Shown: positions 1 through 12,000 of the stretch, piece after piece
Position numbering within the stretch: the stretch's first letter is position 1
Layout: each line of letters starts with the position of its first letter
Assembly: GCA_008828725.1 (NCBI GenBank)
Contig: MEHQ01003716.1
Location: 1-64,000 of the forward strand
DNA from: Saccharina japonica
Taxonomy: Eukaryota; Sar; Phaeophyceae; Laminariales; Laminariaceae
DNA length: 64,000 bases
Reading direction: 5' to 3'
Position numbers and translations under genes: made by a program
The notes under the pieces: model-generated
Database searches by the model: none
What the model was told of the DNA's origin: nothing
What the model saw: the letters and a program-made list of their open reading frames with translations, nothing else

Positions 1-491
1 ATGTGTTATAAACGACGGCCTTGGCAACCTTCGTGTCGAACACGTTGTGCAACCTGTTGAAATTTGGCAAGATTCACAACCTAACATCAAATAGACGTTG
101 CATAAACTTCAACGATCGCCGAGGTAGCAATATCAACCCGTGGATGAGGTTGCGCATTAATATGGAGAACCTTGTGGGATGTTGTGCAGGGGGGGGGGTC
201 CTGCCACCTGTGTGGGATTGCGACTGCCATGATTGGTGTTTAGGCGCCAACATCGGGGAATGCTGTGCTATGGTCTGCGCGGCTGTTGTCCCGGTGGTCC
301 CGGGTTGTGGGTCACATCTTGTCGCCTCGGCCGTGGTCATCGATGCGATTAAGAAATATGCCAGGTTGTGCCGGGGGCGTTCATCCACCGTAGACATGTC
401 GGTTCAAATCGGGCCAACTCCTAAATTTGATTTGGGTTCTACCCAAAAAAAGGTCGCCAAGGTGTACTGTAGGCAGGTGGGAGCATCATAG

Positions 492-1259
492 CCCCTCCGA
501 ACGGTGCCTAAACACGGCAGCAGACTACCAACAGTACGCTAGTGCAGCAGGGCAGCAGTACGTGCAGTCCAGTACCGCAGGAGCGATAGTGTAGAACACC
601 ACCAGCTCAGCAACACTACAGCAATACTCCTGCCATCCTAACACACGACACTCAGAGCTACGAGCTGGTTCAAGTTGAACACCCCAATTTTCTGTCAGAC
701 ACGAATGTCGGTTGCAAAATCTACTTGACTGTCACATATTCGGTATTACACTGACCGCCATGACAGCGAGTGGGGGTGACATAACCATTTCCTTAGTTGA
801 GGTCCGGCAGAAATGTGTCCAGACCGACCCCGGGCTCTGAATAAGGCCGGAAACAGACACAGGCGTTTCCTCGGGAAACATCGTTTGATATTATTTTAGC
901 TGTTTCGGAACGAGCCGGTTCCAGGTACGTCAAGGCATGGCTGTAAACAAATTCGCGCAAATGTTCGAAGATTTGACCTCCTTAGGGCCAATATTTAGTC
1001 ATTTTTAACTTCCAAAGCCGATCCCATACTGAACCTAAGTCATTACGAGGCAAGTGCAAAATGCGCGTGTTTTGCACACAAAAACCTCAATGTTCACGCC
1101 GATGTTGAGAGATAGATCCTGGTTTTTATCACACGTGTTCTTTGAGCCCCTGCTATAGCCTTGATATTAATGTGTTATTTCATTTTGCCGGCAATTTGGC
1201 GTTTCTTAAGGGCCCATCTTAACGAAGACAGCAGAAAATTCAATTTGGAAAATAAAATC
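492..1259. other. No recognised feature
   Basis: CAG-rich at 520-580, otherwise plain sequence without long frames or repeats that I recognise. The open frames at 21-491 (both strands) are of low complexity and not recognised. Confidence 0.4.
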
Positions 1260-1989
1260 CTATTTGGATGTGATTTCGTGAAAAAAACTGGTTTGCGTGG
1301 GGAAAGAGTGAATTGCTCGTTCAAATATTTCTGAAATAAACAAAACGCAGCATGCGTCACAGCCTGGGGTGAACAAAATCGACGAGAGGAGACGAGAGGG
1401 AAGGCATGCGTCGGCGCGTGCGCGCCGCCGCAAGCGTAATGAGGAGTGGTCCATAGTGGCCAGGCCAGGGACCAAACACGGCCCCTGCTGAGTAAGAGTT
1501 TGAGCGACCGGAGGAGTGTCTCCTACTGTGGATGTGGCAGAGAAAACGTCGCCACCGTAGTCCGACGGCACATTCAGCTCGAGGGTCGAATAGCCGGGGG
1601 GGGAGGTTGCCGTGTCGCAGGTCAAAATACGATGTTGGGAGGAGGGGTCTACCTCATAGAATAAATCCTTATTTTACGTTGGCGAGACACCATGCGAGAG
1701 GGGGGTGATGTAACGGCGAGCCGGCGGCGGTGTGCGGTCGCGGAGGCGATGGCGCACAAGCTGCAGGGATTTTCCTAACAGGTTGAGGCCGCGCCATGTG
1801 ATCCTGGCGTTGGACGTTGACATGATCCGCACCACAGTCTACCCCCCAGATGGTATCATACGGCGTTGCTTCCGCGAGCAGTGGGTCGCCGGTTCCCAAC
1901 AGATGCTGTTGCATGGCGAGGTTTTGGACGAACTTTGCGTAGGAACCGACGATCAGACGCATGCTACGATAGACGTGCGCCACGTTGTT

Positions 1990-2195
1990 TCTGAGCTCCT
2001 CACTTAAAGAGCGTCATACCTCACCGAAAGATGATTTTGGAGGAAAATATAAGTGCTGCCGGATGCGAAATATCATGATTGAAGTATACTCTGAAACATT
2101 ATTCGTCACAACCATGAAAGTCCGACGAATATGAGTTAAGGAGCCCGATCGTTCAGAAAACGATTCGGCCAAAAAGTGCTACCTCTACCGTAGCA
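1990..2195. repeat. Dispersed repeat R3 between the NADAR halves
   Basis: Shares 'gattttggaggaaaa', 'gtgct..cc', 'gacgaat.tgagttaaggagc' and 'caaaaagtgctac' with stretches at 14520-14700, 28740-28930 and 32790-33235. The type of element is unknown; it has no coding capacity. Confidence 0.45.
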
Positions 2196-2217
2196 CGCGT
2201 CATCACAGCATTTTCAT

Positions 2218-2407
2218 GCTCGTGTTCCCACACGTAATCATCAAAATAGTATACTTCGCCTCCGTACCGTTTCTCTAGCTTTGGGTCCGACACGCGCATG
2301 ATAGTTTGAAGCGCTCGTGTTCCCACACGTAATCATCAAAATAGTATACTTCGCGTCCGTACCGTTTCTCTAGCTTTGGGTCGGACACGCGCATGATAGT
2401 TTGAAGC
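2218..2407. repeat. 95-bp tandem duplication
   Basis: Units 2218-2312 and 2313-2407 are nearly identical (both begin gctcgtgttcccacacg). They lie within the NADAR-coding stretch. Confidence 0.85.
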
Positions 2408-3295
2408 GCGATGCGGTCTCCGAAGAGGCGACGTTTTTCTGCAGCGAAGAATTGTTCCACGCACAAATAAGAAGTACCGTCTACGGTAAATCTGAAACGG
2501 GTCCATTGCGAGAAGCAAGAGGGAGGTTGCCAAAAAAACATTATAGTGGGGGTGCAACATTCCTGCGTGGCATCAAATCAGGCGGCTGTAGACCCGGCTT
2601 GCGCCAGTGGGCGGGGGGGGGTTCACGCCGCCCAGATAGTCCGAGGGGTCGTTTTTCTCGGGTGATTCCCCACGAACTACTTGTCCCTCAGGGGTCCCAA
2701 TCTGGGAGCCCGAGGTGGGGACGCATGCGCTTACTTGGGTCGTTACTGCATGTCCTGAACTATTATTCGGGCGGTGGGGGGCTCCTGGCTGATATTCCTT
2801 GCCAAGGTCAGCGAGTGTCCCCCCGCCTGTGCGAAGGGCGAATTTAGTGGGTCCACAGAAAAGGATATAGTCAGCGCTGTCGGGGGGAAGGGTGGGATCT
2901 GGTCGTTTGTAATTCCTCGCCGCGTTCCATCCAAAACAAAGGTTTCGCGGTTGTGTGCGGAGGGTGTTGCTGCGTTTAAACCCTGTGGGGGGAATATGTT
3001 CCTTACTGGCTCTCGGGCCGCCGGTGGTAAATCAGAGGCCGAGGAAGAGTTCATGGCCGAACGATGTTCAGAAGGGGGAACGGGATGAGCAAAATCAAGA
3101 CGTTCTTTGTGAATGGCGCCAAACGGTGGATTCCGACTGGTCTTTCTTGCAGGCGCAGAGCGGAGCGCCGCTATGGTACTTTTGTGTCGGGGACTCCGGT
3201 GCCCGCACTTCAAGGCGACCGTCGCATCCGCGGAGAAAAACACGGTTGCGGAAAAATCTTGCTATTGAGTAGTAAAAGACGCACGCGAACGAGCA

Positions 3296-3535
3296 ATAGT
3301 GTTGTCGTTGTTGCGAGGGAGGGCAGCGTTATATGCTCCCTGATCGTGCGGTAAACCAAATTATGGAGGGAGTTAATGAGGCGTTGCGGTATTTATCGTT
3401 TGCGCGAGGGGGGGGCAGCATTTCGCGCACCCTGACCGTGCGATAAAACGTCTATAGAGCGAGGTAAGGAGGAGTTACGGTTTTTATCACCTTCGTGAGG
3501 GCGGGTAGCGTTATGAGCACCTCGACCGTGCTTTT
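3296..3535. repeat. Degenerate tandem repeat, about three units of 80-90 bp
   Basis: Each unit carries cgagggagggcagcgtta-like and ccctgaccgtgcgataaa-like blocks (ending near 3352, 3446 and 3533). It lies on the stretch between the gag-like region and the NADAR pieces. Confidence 0.5.
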
Positions 3536-3819
3536 TAGCATGAGCAGATGACGGGGAAAACCTTCCGTTCGCGATTGTTCGTTGGTGTTTACTCCCAAGA
3601 GTGCTGGAGGCGAAACCGGGAGTTGGCAATCGCTGCCGTTGGGCGGTCGGCCTGAACGGAACATTCGCGGTTGGCGAGCGTTGGCGTTGTTATTGTCCGA
3701 GTTGTTCAAGGCACCGAAGCGAATACCGGGAGTTACAGTGGCCGAGACGGGGGGCGGAGCAATTCATTTGTTGGGTTGGTACACGTTGAGATACTGGGAC
3801 GCAGGTCGTCTGTTTCGAG

Positions 3820-4520
3820 CATCTTAGTGCAGTTCGAGGGGCGCGGCGCTGTCGGGGTTGTTGGGCCGGTCTTGATTGCAAAACTCTTGTCCGTGGTTGT
3901 GCGAATTACTTCGCGAAGGAACGTGTGTATTACCTCCGTGACTATTGCGAGATCGGCTGTTCTCATTGTGTCGTGAGGAAATTCTACGACTTTTAGAAGT
4001 AGACGACGAGCGTGTGTTTTCGCCGCTTTCAGAGTGGTTACGGCTACGATGGGAACGCATGCGCTGCTGCCAACGAAACTAGGCGTCAACATCGTCTCCC
4101 GTTATACCCAGCTGAGGATTTAGGCAGCCGCTACGGTTTTCAAAAGTTCGCGAGCAGAGCTTGAGAGAGTGGCCTGTACCGTGGCAATTTAGACAGTGGC
4201 CTCTGTTGTCGCGGAAGGCACGCGCGCGGGCCTCAAATGAGGGAAGCCAGGTCCATAGGGGGGGGGGACTTGTTTCGAAACGATGCGGAGACTTGGAACA
4301 CTGTGTCCCAGTCAGAAGGGTCATCAGGCCAATGGTTGTACGTGTGAGAAAAAGGATCAGACTCATAATGGTCGGCATGATCAACGCTTATCACAACAGG
4401 GTTGTGCGAGGAACCCACGTGTCCCGAGCGGGACGAGGGGGCGGCAGATCTTCTCTGAGAGCGATTGCCTGCATATAGTTGCGAAGAAAGACCCATCAAA
4501 GGGGCCAAGGAAAACATGTT
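3820..4520 (-). mobile_element. Gag-like zinc-knuckle fossil
   Basis: On the - strand near 4160-4220 there is one retroviral-type CCHC zinc knuckle (CLNCHGTGHSLKLC), followed by a Ser/Arg-rich stretch near 3850-4050. This layout is typical of the gag part of LTR retroelements, though cellular CCHC proteins exist. No terminal repeats were found. It looks old and broken. Confidence 0.45.
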
Positions 4521-4759
4521 TTCTCCGCTTATACGTAAAGGGGAGTTCTATTCGTCGCCATGGTCTGAAAATACAACCACATGTCACCAATCGAGACGAA
4601 ACGGGTGGGCGCAGTGGCCCAAACACCCGGAAAGTTCGTGGCCATGAGCCCAGGGTGCTGGTTCATAACGCTACGACAAACCACTTCAAAAACGGTCGGC
4701 ACGCTAGCCTGCCGAGCATGGGCTGTCGACGAAGGCAGGGGGGCGTTGTCAGCAGCAGT

Positions 4760-6890
4760 GGGCGCTCAGGCTGATGGAATACGACATGATCTTACTGTTG
4801 AGGCCGGGAGGGCATCACCGCCTTCCTGGTGCACTGTCTCAGTTGCCGATCGGAGACGTACCAGAGGCGGACGTCTTCGACTCTTTTCCAGACTACTCGT
4901 CCACCCGGACCATGTACAGGGGACCCAAGGGATCCGTGCTCGACGGAATACTGCTCAGCGAGCTGGGTGCACACACCCCCAAGAAAGGACGCCGGTGTAA
5001 TGGCCAGCGTGATATACACCCCAGGAGGAGCCACGAGGGGCGCCGACGAGACAAGGGAGGTCGCGGACGCAGAGGAGCTACGAGCAAACCCCGCCGAGGT
5101 CACGGCGGTGGTAGAGGGGGCCAAGGGCGGGCTGGAATCTCCGTTAGAGGGAGTGTACGCCTTGTTCGGAGGTGATCAGGCACACCTGCAGGTGACGCCG
5201 GCCGTAACCCGGTTGAAGTGGGGACAACGGCGATGCGAGCGGCGAAACAACGGGCGCCGGCGACAGCGGCGGGCCCGGCCGCATCCGAGACACTGGGGTC
5301 ACGGCAGTCAACGCCGTCCGAGCCGATCCCACCTCTGGGGACAGCACCCTCGCCGCCGGTTAGGCCGCCGCCACGGCCGAGGAGACAGGCAACGAGCGCG
5401 GGACCGGGGGTGTTGGCGTTGGTGCACAGCACCTACGGCCACCCAGGGGTCGCACGGACCCCCTTGATGACCAGCGTTAAGTACTGGGGGTCGTCAATGG
5501 CTCAGGATGTCAGGGGATACGTGCTGTCCTGCGGGTGCAGACGGAGAAAACGAGCCTGGAGCCAAAGAGTGGCGATGATGCCAGCTCGGCTGCTCTGGCC
5601 GTGGTAAGTGCTCGAGATGGACCTGCAGGAGCCTCCAGTGCCGGAAACAGGTACTTGCTGGTGGTGATGGATAAAGCCCACAGGCTCCTGTTCCCTTACC
5701 CGTTAGGGTCCAAGGAGTCCGTGGGGGTAGCTCGGAAGCTCTTGGAGCTTATCCTCACGTTTGGGGTTCCGATGTCGATCAGGAGCGACGCAGGGGGGCG
5801 GGGGTTCACGGCTAAGGTGGTCGCTCACTTGTGCCAATGGCTGAAAGTTCCGCTCGATCACGGACCCGCGGATCACACCCGCAGTCAAAGGGCCGGGGCC
5901 TCGGAAAGGATGGGGGGGTGGCTTCACGAGGTGATGGCGGAGCTGTGCAAGGGGTGGGCCGGACGATGGGACGAATACGTCGGGGCGGCATGCTGGATCC
6001 AACGAACGACGCCGGACCCGCGCCTACCCTCGCGAGGAACGCCTTTTCGGGTCCTGCTCGGCCGCGACGCACGAACGAACCTCGACGCTCTTACCCCTGT
6101 ACTTGACGGCGACTCCCTTTGCACGGGGCTCGACAATTTCGTGGCAGAGGGGCATCAGACGGTTTTGGAGCTGAGGGGGATACTCAAGAGGCGGCAGGAG
6201 GAAAATAACCGCAGAAGGGCGCGACATAACGCGGCAATTAAGAAGAGTTATTACGTCGAACGGGCGCGTGCGGGAGTCAAGGTGTCGGTAAAAGAGGCGG
6301 CCAGCATACTTGGAAGGAAAGACATCCACGCCAAATTGGCGCATGAGCATTGGACCGGGCCGTCGCGATTCACAGCTATCGAGCAGCCGGGTCTGAGCTA
6401 TCAAGCGACTATGAGAGACCGCCGGATCAGGGGAAGGGTGGTATCAACAGCTAACATCAAGATCGTTCATGAACGGCCGGAGCACATGAGGCATGATTTC
6501 GAGGACGAATTCGCGCACCTAGCCTCGGGTGCGGACTTAGAGCTGGGAGGCACCTCGACGGTGGCAGTGCTTCTATATACCCTGACTGACCGGAAGGCAG
6601 TGGTAGATGCAGGGGGCGCGTGGGAGTGGCACTACAAGGGTCGGTATCAATGCGCAACGGAGTCGGAGTGGCCAGAGGAGGATGAAAATCAGGGACAGCT
6701 TCATCCCGTTACAGCTGGACGTTTTCCAAACATTATGGGAGATGTACAATGACCCAGGCTGTCCCCCACGGCCGAAACCGGCACCATCGAAGAGGAAGCG
6801 AGACCTGAGTCGCGTGCAGGATCGCTACAGGACTTCCCAGGGGGTACGCAAGTGGGGCGGCCGTTTGAAGTCGCCGACGGAGTAAGCAGA
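4760..6890 (+). mobile_element. Ty3/gypsy-type pol fossil (RNase H end and integrase)
   Basis: Parts in order: the end of RNase H with the 'HRLPGALSQLP' type boundary near 4810-4850; the integrase zinc-binding region near 5420-5560 (HSTYGHPGV and a Cys pair); the integrase core near 5650-6000; and a C-terminal region to about 6750. Order and motifs fit Ty3/gypsy elements. No protease, reverse transcriptase or long terminal repeats were recognised. The copy is broken, with several breaks, and looks old. Confidence 0.7.
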
Positions 6891-7309
6891 GTGATCGTGG
6901 GTCAGGTATTTGTCTTTCAGGTACGATACTAGCGGGTATGGTACCAAGACGAAGACTGGGAGGAGCTGAGTCGTCGCGAATTGGACAACGGGGTTCTGGA
7001 ACAACAAGCCAACCCAGACAAGAGAGGGCCTTCCACTTCGGCAGCGAGCGCCCGGCAGAGAAGAAACGCTGAAGGCGTAGAAGTTACGCGACGAGCGTCG
7101 GGGAAGATTGTCCGGAGCCGAAGCTAGTAGAACGTCGAGCGGAGAAGGGGGGACGCAACGCCGGTTCATCGGAGGAATGGAGGAGAAGGTGCCGACGCTG
7201 TTACGCTGTTGGTGCGTGGTGGGCTGTTGGGCTGTTGTGGTCGAACAGTCCGGCCATTGTCGGGTAGGTGGGTGCAATAATCGGGTACCTCTTTGGGGTT
7301 GAGTGGACG

Positions 7310-7453
7310 AAATCGGGTATACCCGATAGGTTTGTGGCCAGCGTCTGGTGGTGGCCGGCGTTGGCCAATGAGATGGCGCCCTGGGGTCGTCGCGGTCACT
7401 AAAATACAATGGACCCTGTTTTGGCCACAAACCCATCGGGTATACCCGATTTT
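7310..7453. mobile_element. Small foldback element with GGGTATACCC ends
   Basis: The arms 7312-7345 and 7417-7451 are inverted copies (AAATCGGGTATACCCGAT, then A/GGGTTTGTGGCCA). Each arm contains the 16-bp perfect palindrome ATCGGGTATACCCGAT. It lies just past the pol fossil and has no coding capacity. Confidence 0.6.
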
Positions 7454-7532
7454 GGCCACTGCTCTAATATATATATATTAGTAACGCGTTGCAACGCAGT
7501 ACGCGGAGCAGACAATGCGATGCCATATAATA

Positions 7533-8150
7533 TGTGTGTGCTCTTCACATTGAAACTTCCTTTCTACCCGTCGACATCCAGTACACTTAGTGTCCGTGCC
7601 TATTCTTCATCTCAAAAAGGTACCAGTTCTGTAGAAACAAAAGTACGACACGGAGGTACCGCGCTCAGTGCAGTGAGCAGAGCAGAAGACGTAATGCCAT
7701 ACGACAGTACCTGGTATACGACAGGCAAGACCTACCCTGCTAGCAATTAAGGTGCATGACAGAGAAAAAAGAAAAAAAGAAAAAACGAGGAAAAGCGACA
7801 AGGAAAAAAAGAATACAAAATGAACACAAACATAATGAAGCAAATCAACAAACAAACAACCTAAAAAAAACAAGACAAAAAATAAATAAAAAATAAAGTG
7901 TCGTGCTTCAGAGGAGATGCGACAGACAATAAAATGAAATAAAATGAAATGAAACGAAATGAAATTGAATGAAACATAACGCAAACAGAGCGAGACTAAG
8001 AACGACAGGAAAGGACAGGCAACCAGAGCACAACACAAACACCTTCCAGGCTGCCGAGGCAGGTTTGTTTCTGTAGTACAGTCTACCAGTTAGTCAGTCT
8101 GGTACCTTGCTACCCTGTCTGCCGTCTCCTTCCTGCTTATACGACAGGCA
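7533..8150 (-). mobile_element. LINE-B 3' end (5'-truncated copy)
   Basis: Read on the - strand, this ends in the family 3' terminus (..AATGTGAAGAGCACACACA). From 3' to 5' it has a conserved 230-bp tail block, a T-rich untranslated stretch with TTTCATTTTATTTC runs, and the block around 8090-8150 that lies just 3' of the reading frame in the longer copy at 15480-16335. Confidence 0.6.
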
Positions 8151-8809
8151 CAACCTGACCTGTTAAAACAATCCAGATGCGCAAAAGAGAGAAACATGAA
8201 AAAAAAGAAAAACAAAAAGTACAAGGTACCCACTACTTGTTGTTGTTGTCTTCACATCATAAACCGTGCCGGTCTCTCTATCCAGTACCTTCCTCTGTCC
8301 GTACTAATCCAACACTTGACACGGTCGATTCCCGTGGTCACAGGCTAACTTACCCAAAAAAGGTATACTGAAATAAAAGTGGAACCCGAAGGGTCCGCAA
8401 AGCGATCAAAGTCAGTCAAAAACAGATAGTCTGGAGCCCTCCGCTCCCCTCTACACGCTATGTGAAGGTACAAATAAAACTGGAAAGGTCAACATCACCA
8501 ATCGGGGGTATACGCCCCCTGATTCTATCTTGGTGCCCCTATAATGCCGGGGTGTTCCGTGCCGGGTTCACGCTGGTCAGGCAAACAAATCGGGTCCTCC
8601 ACCCCGATTATAAACGCAGACATGATACGGGGGAAGGAAAGTATGGTCCCGTGCTACTGATGTATCCTCGGCCTGCGAGCAGTGTAACTGCAAAAGGTCA
8701 AAAGGTCAGAAACAACGAAGGGAAAAACTACTTACGTACCATTAATAAAAATTTCATATATATATTGTTGAACTGTTATTTCAAATACAACTGCTGTTCA
8801 ACCGTTCTC

Positions 8810-9006
8810 CCATCCTCCCCATGCCGACCTATACAGCAGCAGCAGCAGCAGCAGCAGTAGCCAGTCCCGAGCAAACGCCATCGGCTTCCTCATCGCTCAC
8901 TCTGTTCAAGCCACCCTGCTCTGCGGCACTGGTCTCAAGAAATCCCCATCTCTATCCCCTTTTATTCAGTACTACAGAGTAATACGCACGCCACCAGCAT
9001 CTCATC
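8810..9006 (+). promoter_or_regulatory. Conserved 5' flank and leader of spondin gene A
   Basis: This stretch aligns with the flanks of copies B and C: a CAG-rich run, a block like aaacgccatcggcttcctca, a 'tctgttcaagcca' block, then agtactacagagtaatac and ccaccagcatctcatc directly before the ATG. Conservation right up to the start supports a shared promoter or leader. I see no clear TATA box. Confidence 0.5.
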
Positions 9007-9093
9007 ATGGTTCGCACATACTCCGTGGGATCAGCCCTGCTCGTCGTGGCCTCTACGATCACCCTCTCCAACGCCGACTACTTTGAGTACACG
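9007..9093 (+). CDS. Spondin gene A, exon 1 (signal peptide)
   Basis: Twenty-nine codons from an ATG in the context catcATGG to the donor ACG|GTGAGT. It encodes a short basic start, a hydrophobic stretch and a small-residue cleavage site near SNA, then the first domain strand YFEYT. The start is chosen because the same ATG and context recur in copies B and C. Confidence 0.88.
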
Positions 9094-12000
9094 GTGAGTC
9101 CGCCCATCAGCCCACCAACGCTGTATATAGCCATCAGACGTCCACGGAAACCTCTGGATGTTCTTGCCAGCACATTGATCTTGCTGGTGGTCGGGTGCGG
9201 TTGCACCAAGGGTCGTGCGCGCAGAAGGTTTGCCTTGGTTCTTCCCCACCGATTAAGGCAGACCGTCAGACCCCTCCTCAGTGCGGTACACTGAACTGTG
9301 ATGACTCCTACGTTTAAGTGCGGCACACTAAACTGTGATGACTCCTATGTCTATGCTGCGTACTAAGGGTCGGTTGAAGCGTTGAAACCCGCCGTTTGGT
9401 GGGCGCATGTATTAGTAGGTTCGTTTTCGTTTCGCGTTGTGTTGTTTTTGACTCGCTCGTATATAAATAATTTTACGAGTAGTGCGTGAGTTTATTTTCC
9501 TACTCTCAAGTTGTAACTCAGATCCGGAGCCACGAAGAAAGCTCTCCCCCCCATGCCCCTATTACGGTGTTTTTTTTTTTTATTTTCAGCGAAATGTTTA
9601 CTCGTACAGCCCTTCCGTCGCCCCGTCCACTTGCGTCGAGTTTAACATGAACACGCCAGGCGCCTTCTGCAGCGAACTTTGTTCAAATTTACAGTACCTT
9701 GGCGACACGGTATGACACGAGTTTTCATGGCATGCAGTAGACTAAAACAAAAGGGAAGCGGCCAAAAAAAGGTATACCTGGTCCGTTTGCGGCCAAAAAC
9801 AGGTACATACTTGAAATCAGGTAAAACACGCACTCCACGTGAATTTTTATGCGGTAGAATGACTTGAATTGTTATGCGGTAGAATGACTTCCCTGTGTGC
9901 TTTTGTTTCGATTTTGTTTTGTTTGTATCGCCTGGTGCGCTATCAATGTTTGACATTATTGCGATTTGCCGCGGTGTCCTGTGGGAATTCCCGTGGTGTC
10001 CCACGGGAGCCCATAGGAACCCAATGTTGTATCGCACAAGCATTATATTACACGCGATCGTGAAATAAATTGAACGTGCTTGTGACTGTCCCGCGGTTTC
10101 CCGCGGTGTCCCGCGGTTTCCCGCGGTTTCGGGTTAGGGTTAGGGTTAGGGTTAGGGTTAGAATCGCCGAACCGCGCCGCATTGAATCACACAGTAAGTA
10201 ATTCGAAATGGATGGATAACAAAGACAGCGGTGTGGTGCCATGGGAACGTCCCGCGGGCGAATCCCGCGCGGGAAATCTCACGGGAAGCCACGGGCGAAT
10301 CCCGCGCGGGAAATCCCACGGGAAGCCACGGGCGGTACCACGACATACCGTGGGGCCCCGCGGGGTGCCGTGGTGTCCCGCGGTAGCCCACAGCTTGATG
10401 TTCAGATTCGCGTGGGCTGCCACGGTGTCCCCCGGGAATGCCCGCGGGACACCGCGGGCATTCCCGTGGGAAACCACGGCAGCCCACGGGAGCCCGCGGG
10501 AATTCCCATGGGACACCGGGGGAAAACACAATAGTGTGCACCACCCGCTATATCGGAGGAAGGGGTGCGGTTGATGAAAAACATTAAGGAGACAGCAAAC
10601 AAGGTAGCAAGTAGCAAGGTGCTAGACCAACTACAGTAGTGGGTACGTATAAACTGTATGTGCTAACTCCTGCCAACAACGGCTGCGGCTGCCCGGAAGC
10701 TGGTTTGTTGTGTTTCGTCTTTCCTGCTTTGCGTTAGTTATTGGTCATACGTAAATATCTTATTAATATCGGGTGTGTGTTCCAGTGTGTGTGTTCTTCA
10801 CATTAAACCTTTCTACCCGTCGATATCCAACACGTAGTGGGGGAGGAGGGAGAGGAGCCTACTTTGTGACCCCGGATCTGAGTTACGACTAGGGAGGGAG
10901 AGACGTAAGTGCGAAGATAATAAATGGGATGGACAAAAAAAAAACACACACACACACACACACCGAGTGTCCGCGCCTATTCTTCATTCTAAAAAGGTAC
11001 CAAAAATTACTACAGTACACGGAGATACTACGTTCAGTGCAGTAAGCAGAGCAGACAATGCAACACCATACGACGAGTATACGACAGGCAAGACCTACCC
11101 TGCTAGCAATCCAGGTGCATGGAAGCAAATAAAAACAAAAAGGAAAAAAGCGAAAAACGTACAGTCCTACAGTACAGTAGTAGTATTTATTTCCTTTTTG
11201 TTTTTTAAACAGTAGTCTGCCTCATTTCATTTGTGTGTGGGGGGCACGGCACGGTAATTAAGTTTAATTTTTGGTTTCAATTATTTTTTCTTTGCCTCCA
11301 TATATTTTATTTCGTGCAACAGGTGGATGTCGCAGGTCGTGTCTATCGTACCCAGTACGGTGAACATGTCATTGCGTCATTTCATTGCCTACTGTAGTTT
11401 CCCAAACTGCGTACTAGATTTGTGACCACATACTATTAATAATAACTGCCTCTAGGGCGAAGAATCGGCACGGACACTGGGTGTGCTGGATGTCGACGGG
11501 TAGAGAGGACGGTTTGATTTGTAGAACACACACCCAACAATATCATTGGTCGGAGTCGTAGTTTTGTGAACCAAAGAGCTCATGTTTCTCGGAGATATTA
11601 GAGTGTTTGCGTTTTTTTTCTTACTTTTACTTCTCTAAATATTCTCCCGAAGGAAGGATTTGCGTTAAATTTTTGAAAAAAACGGCAAAAGGGTACACTT
11701 TAGAGAAGTAAGTTTTTGATCAAAAGCTACGGTAACTTTTGGCTCTCAGTTTCATTGGCCTACACACACCGAGCATTCTACCGACGCAGAACGCCACAAC
11801 ACAACACACCAACCGATAGGAGCACACAGAGGCTTGAGAGGTGTAGCCAGAGTATGACACGGACGAGCGCTGTTGGACTTTGCTACCGGGGCGCCGGCGG
11901 ACTACCGGCGGCCCGCTACGGTACGCTCTCGCCGGCTTGGTGTCGTGGAGGATGCGTCGTGAAGAAAGAACTACTCGTGCGAGTACGAGTTCGTACGAGT

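Larger units (their letters stand above)
1669..2541 (-). pseudogene. NADAR-domain gene pieces
   Basis: Two - strand pieces match the two halves of a NADAR (YbiA-like) domain. The first half (2275-2541) contains FSQWTRFRFTVDGTSYLCVE, QFFAAEKRRLFGD, IMRVSDPKLEKRYGREVYYF and the W-E-H-E block. The second half (within 1669-1983) contains SYAKFVQN, LLGTGDPLLAEATPYDTIWG and the end of the fold near 1750. Family knowledge: NADAR proteins act on ADP-ribose-linked or riboflavin-pathway N-glycosidic bonds. The halves are separated by a stretch that resembles a dispersed repeat. A gag-like zinc-knuckle region lies upstream on the same strand, so the domain could belong to a mobile element or be a host gene relic. 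It looks broken. Confidence 0.6.

Noticed and set aside
21-491. 156-aa open frame at the left edge and a 107-aa frame opposite
   Set aside because: Neither shows a known domain or a repeated composition typical of coding DNA; no support from a paralogous copy.
9931-10550. hAT-type borders for the CCCGCGG array
   Set aside because: A weak inverted match (ctggtgcgctat / gtggtgcacactat) and a tatcg on both sides were seen, but no convincing 8-bp duplication at consistent borders.
10182-10574. Open frames of 97-130 aa in both directions
   Set aside because: They are produced by the CCCGCGG word array and have repeated composition with no domain.
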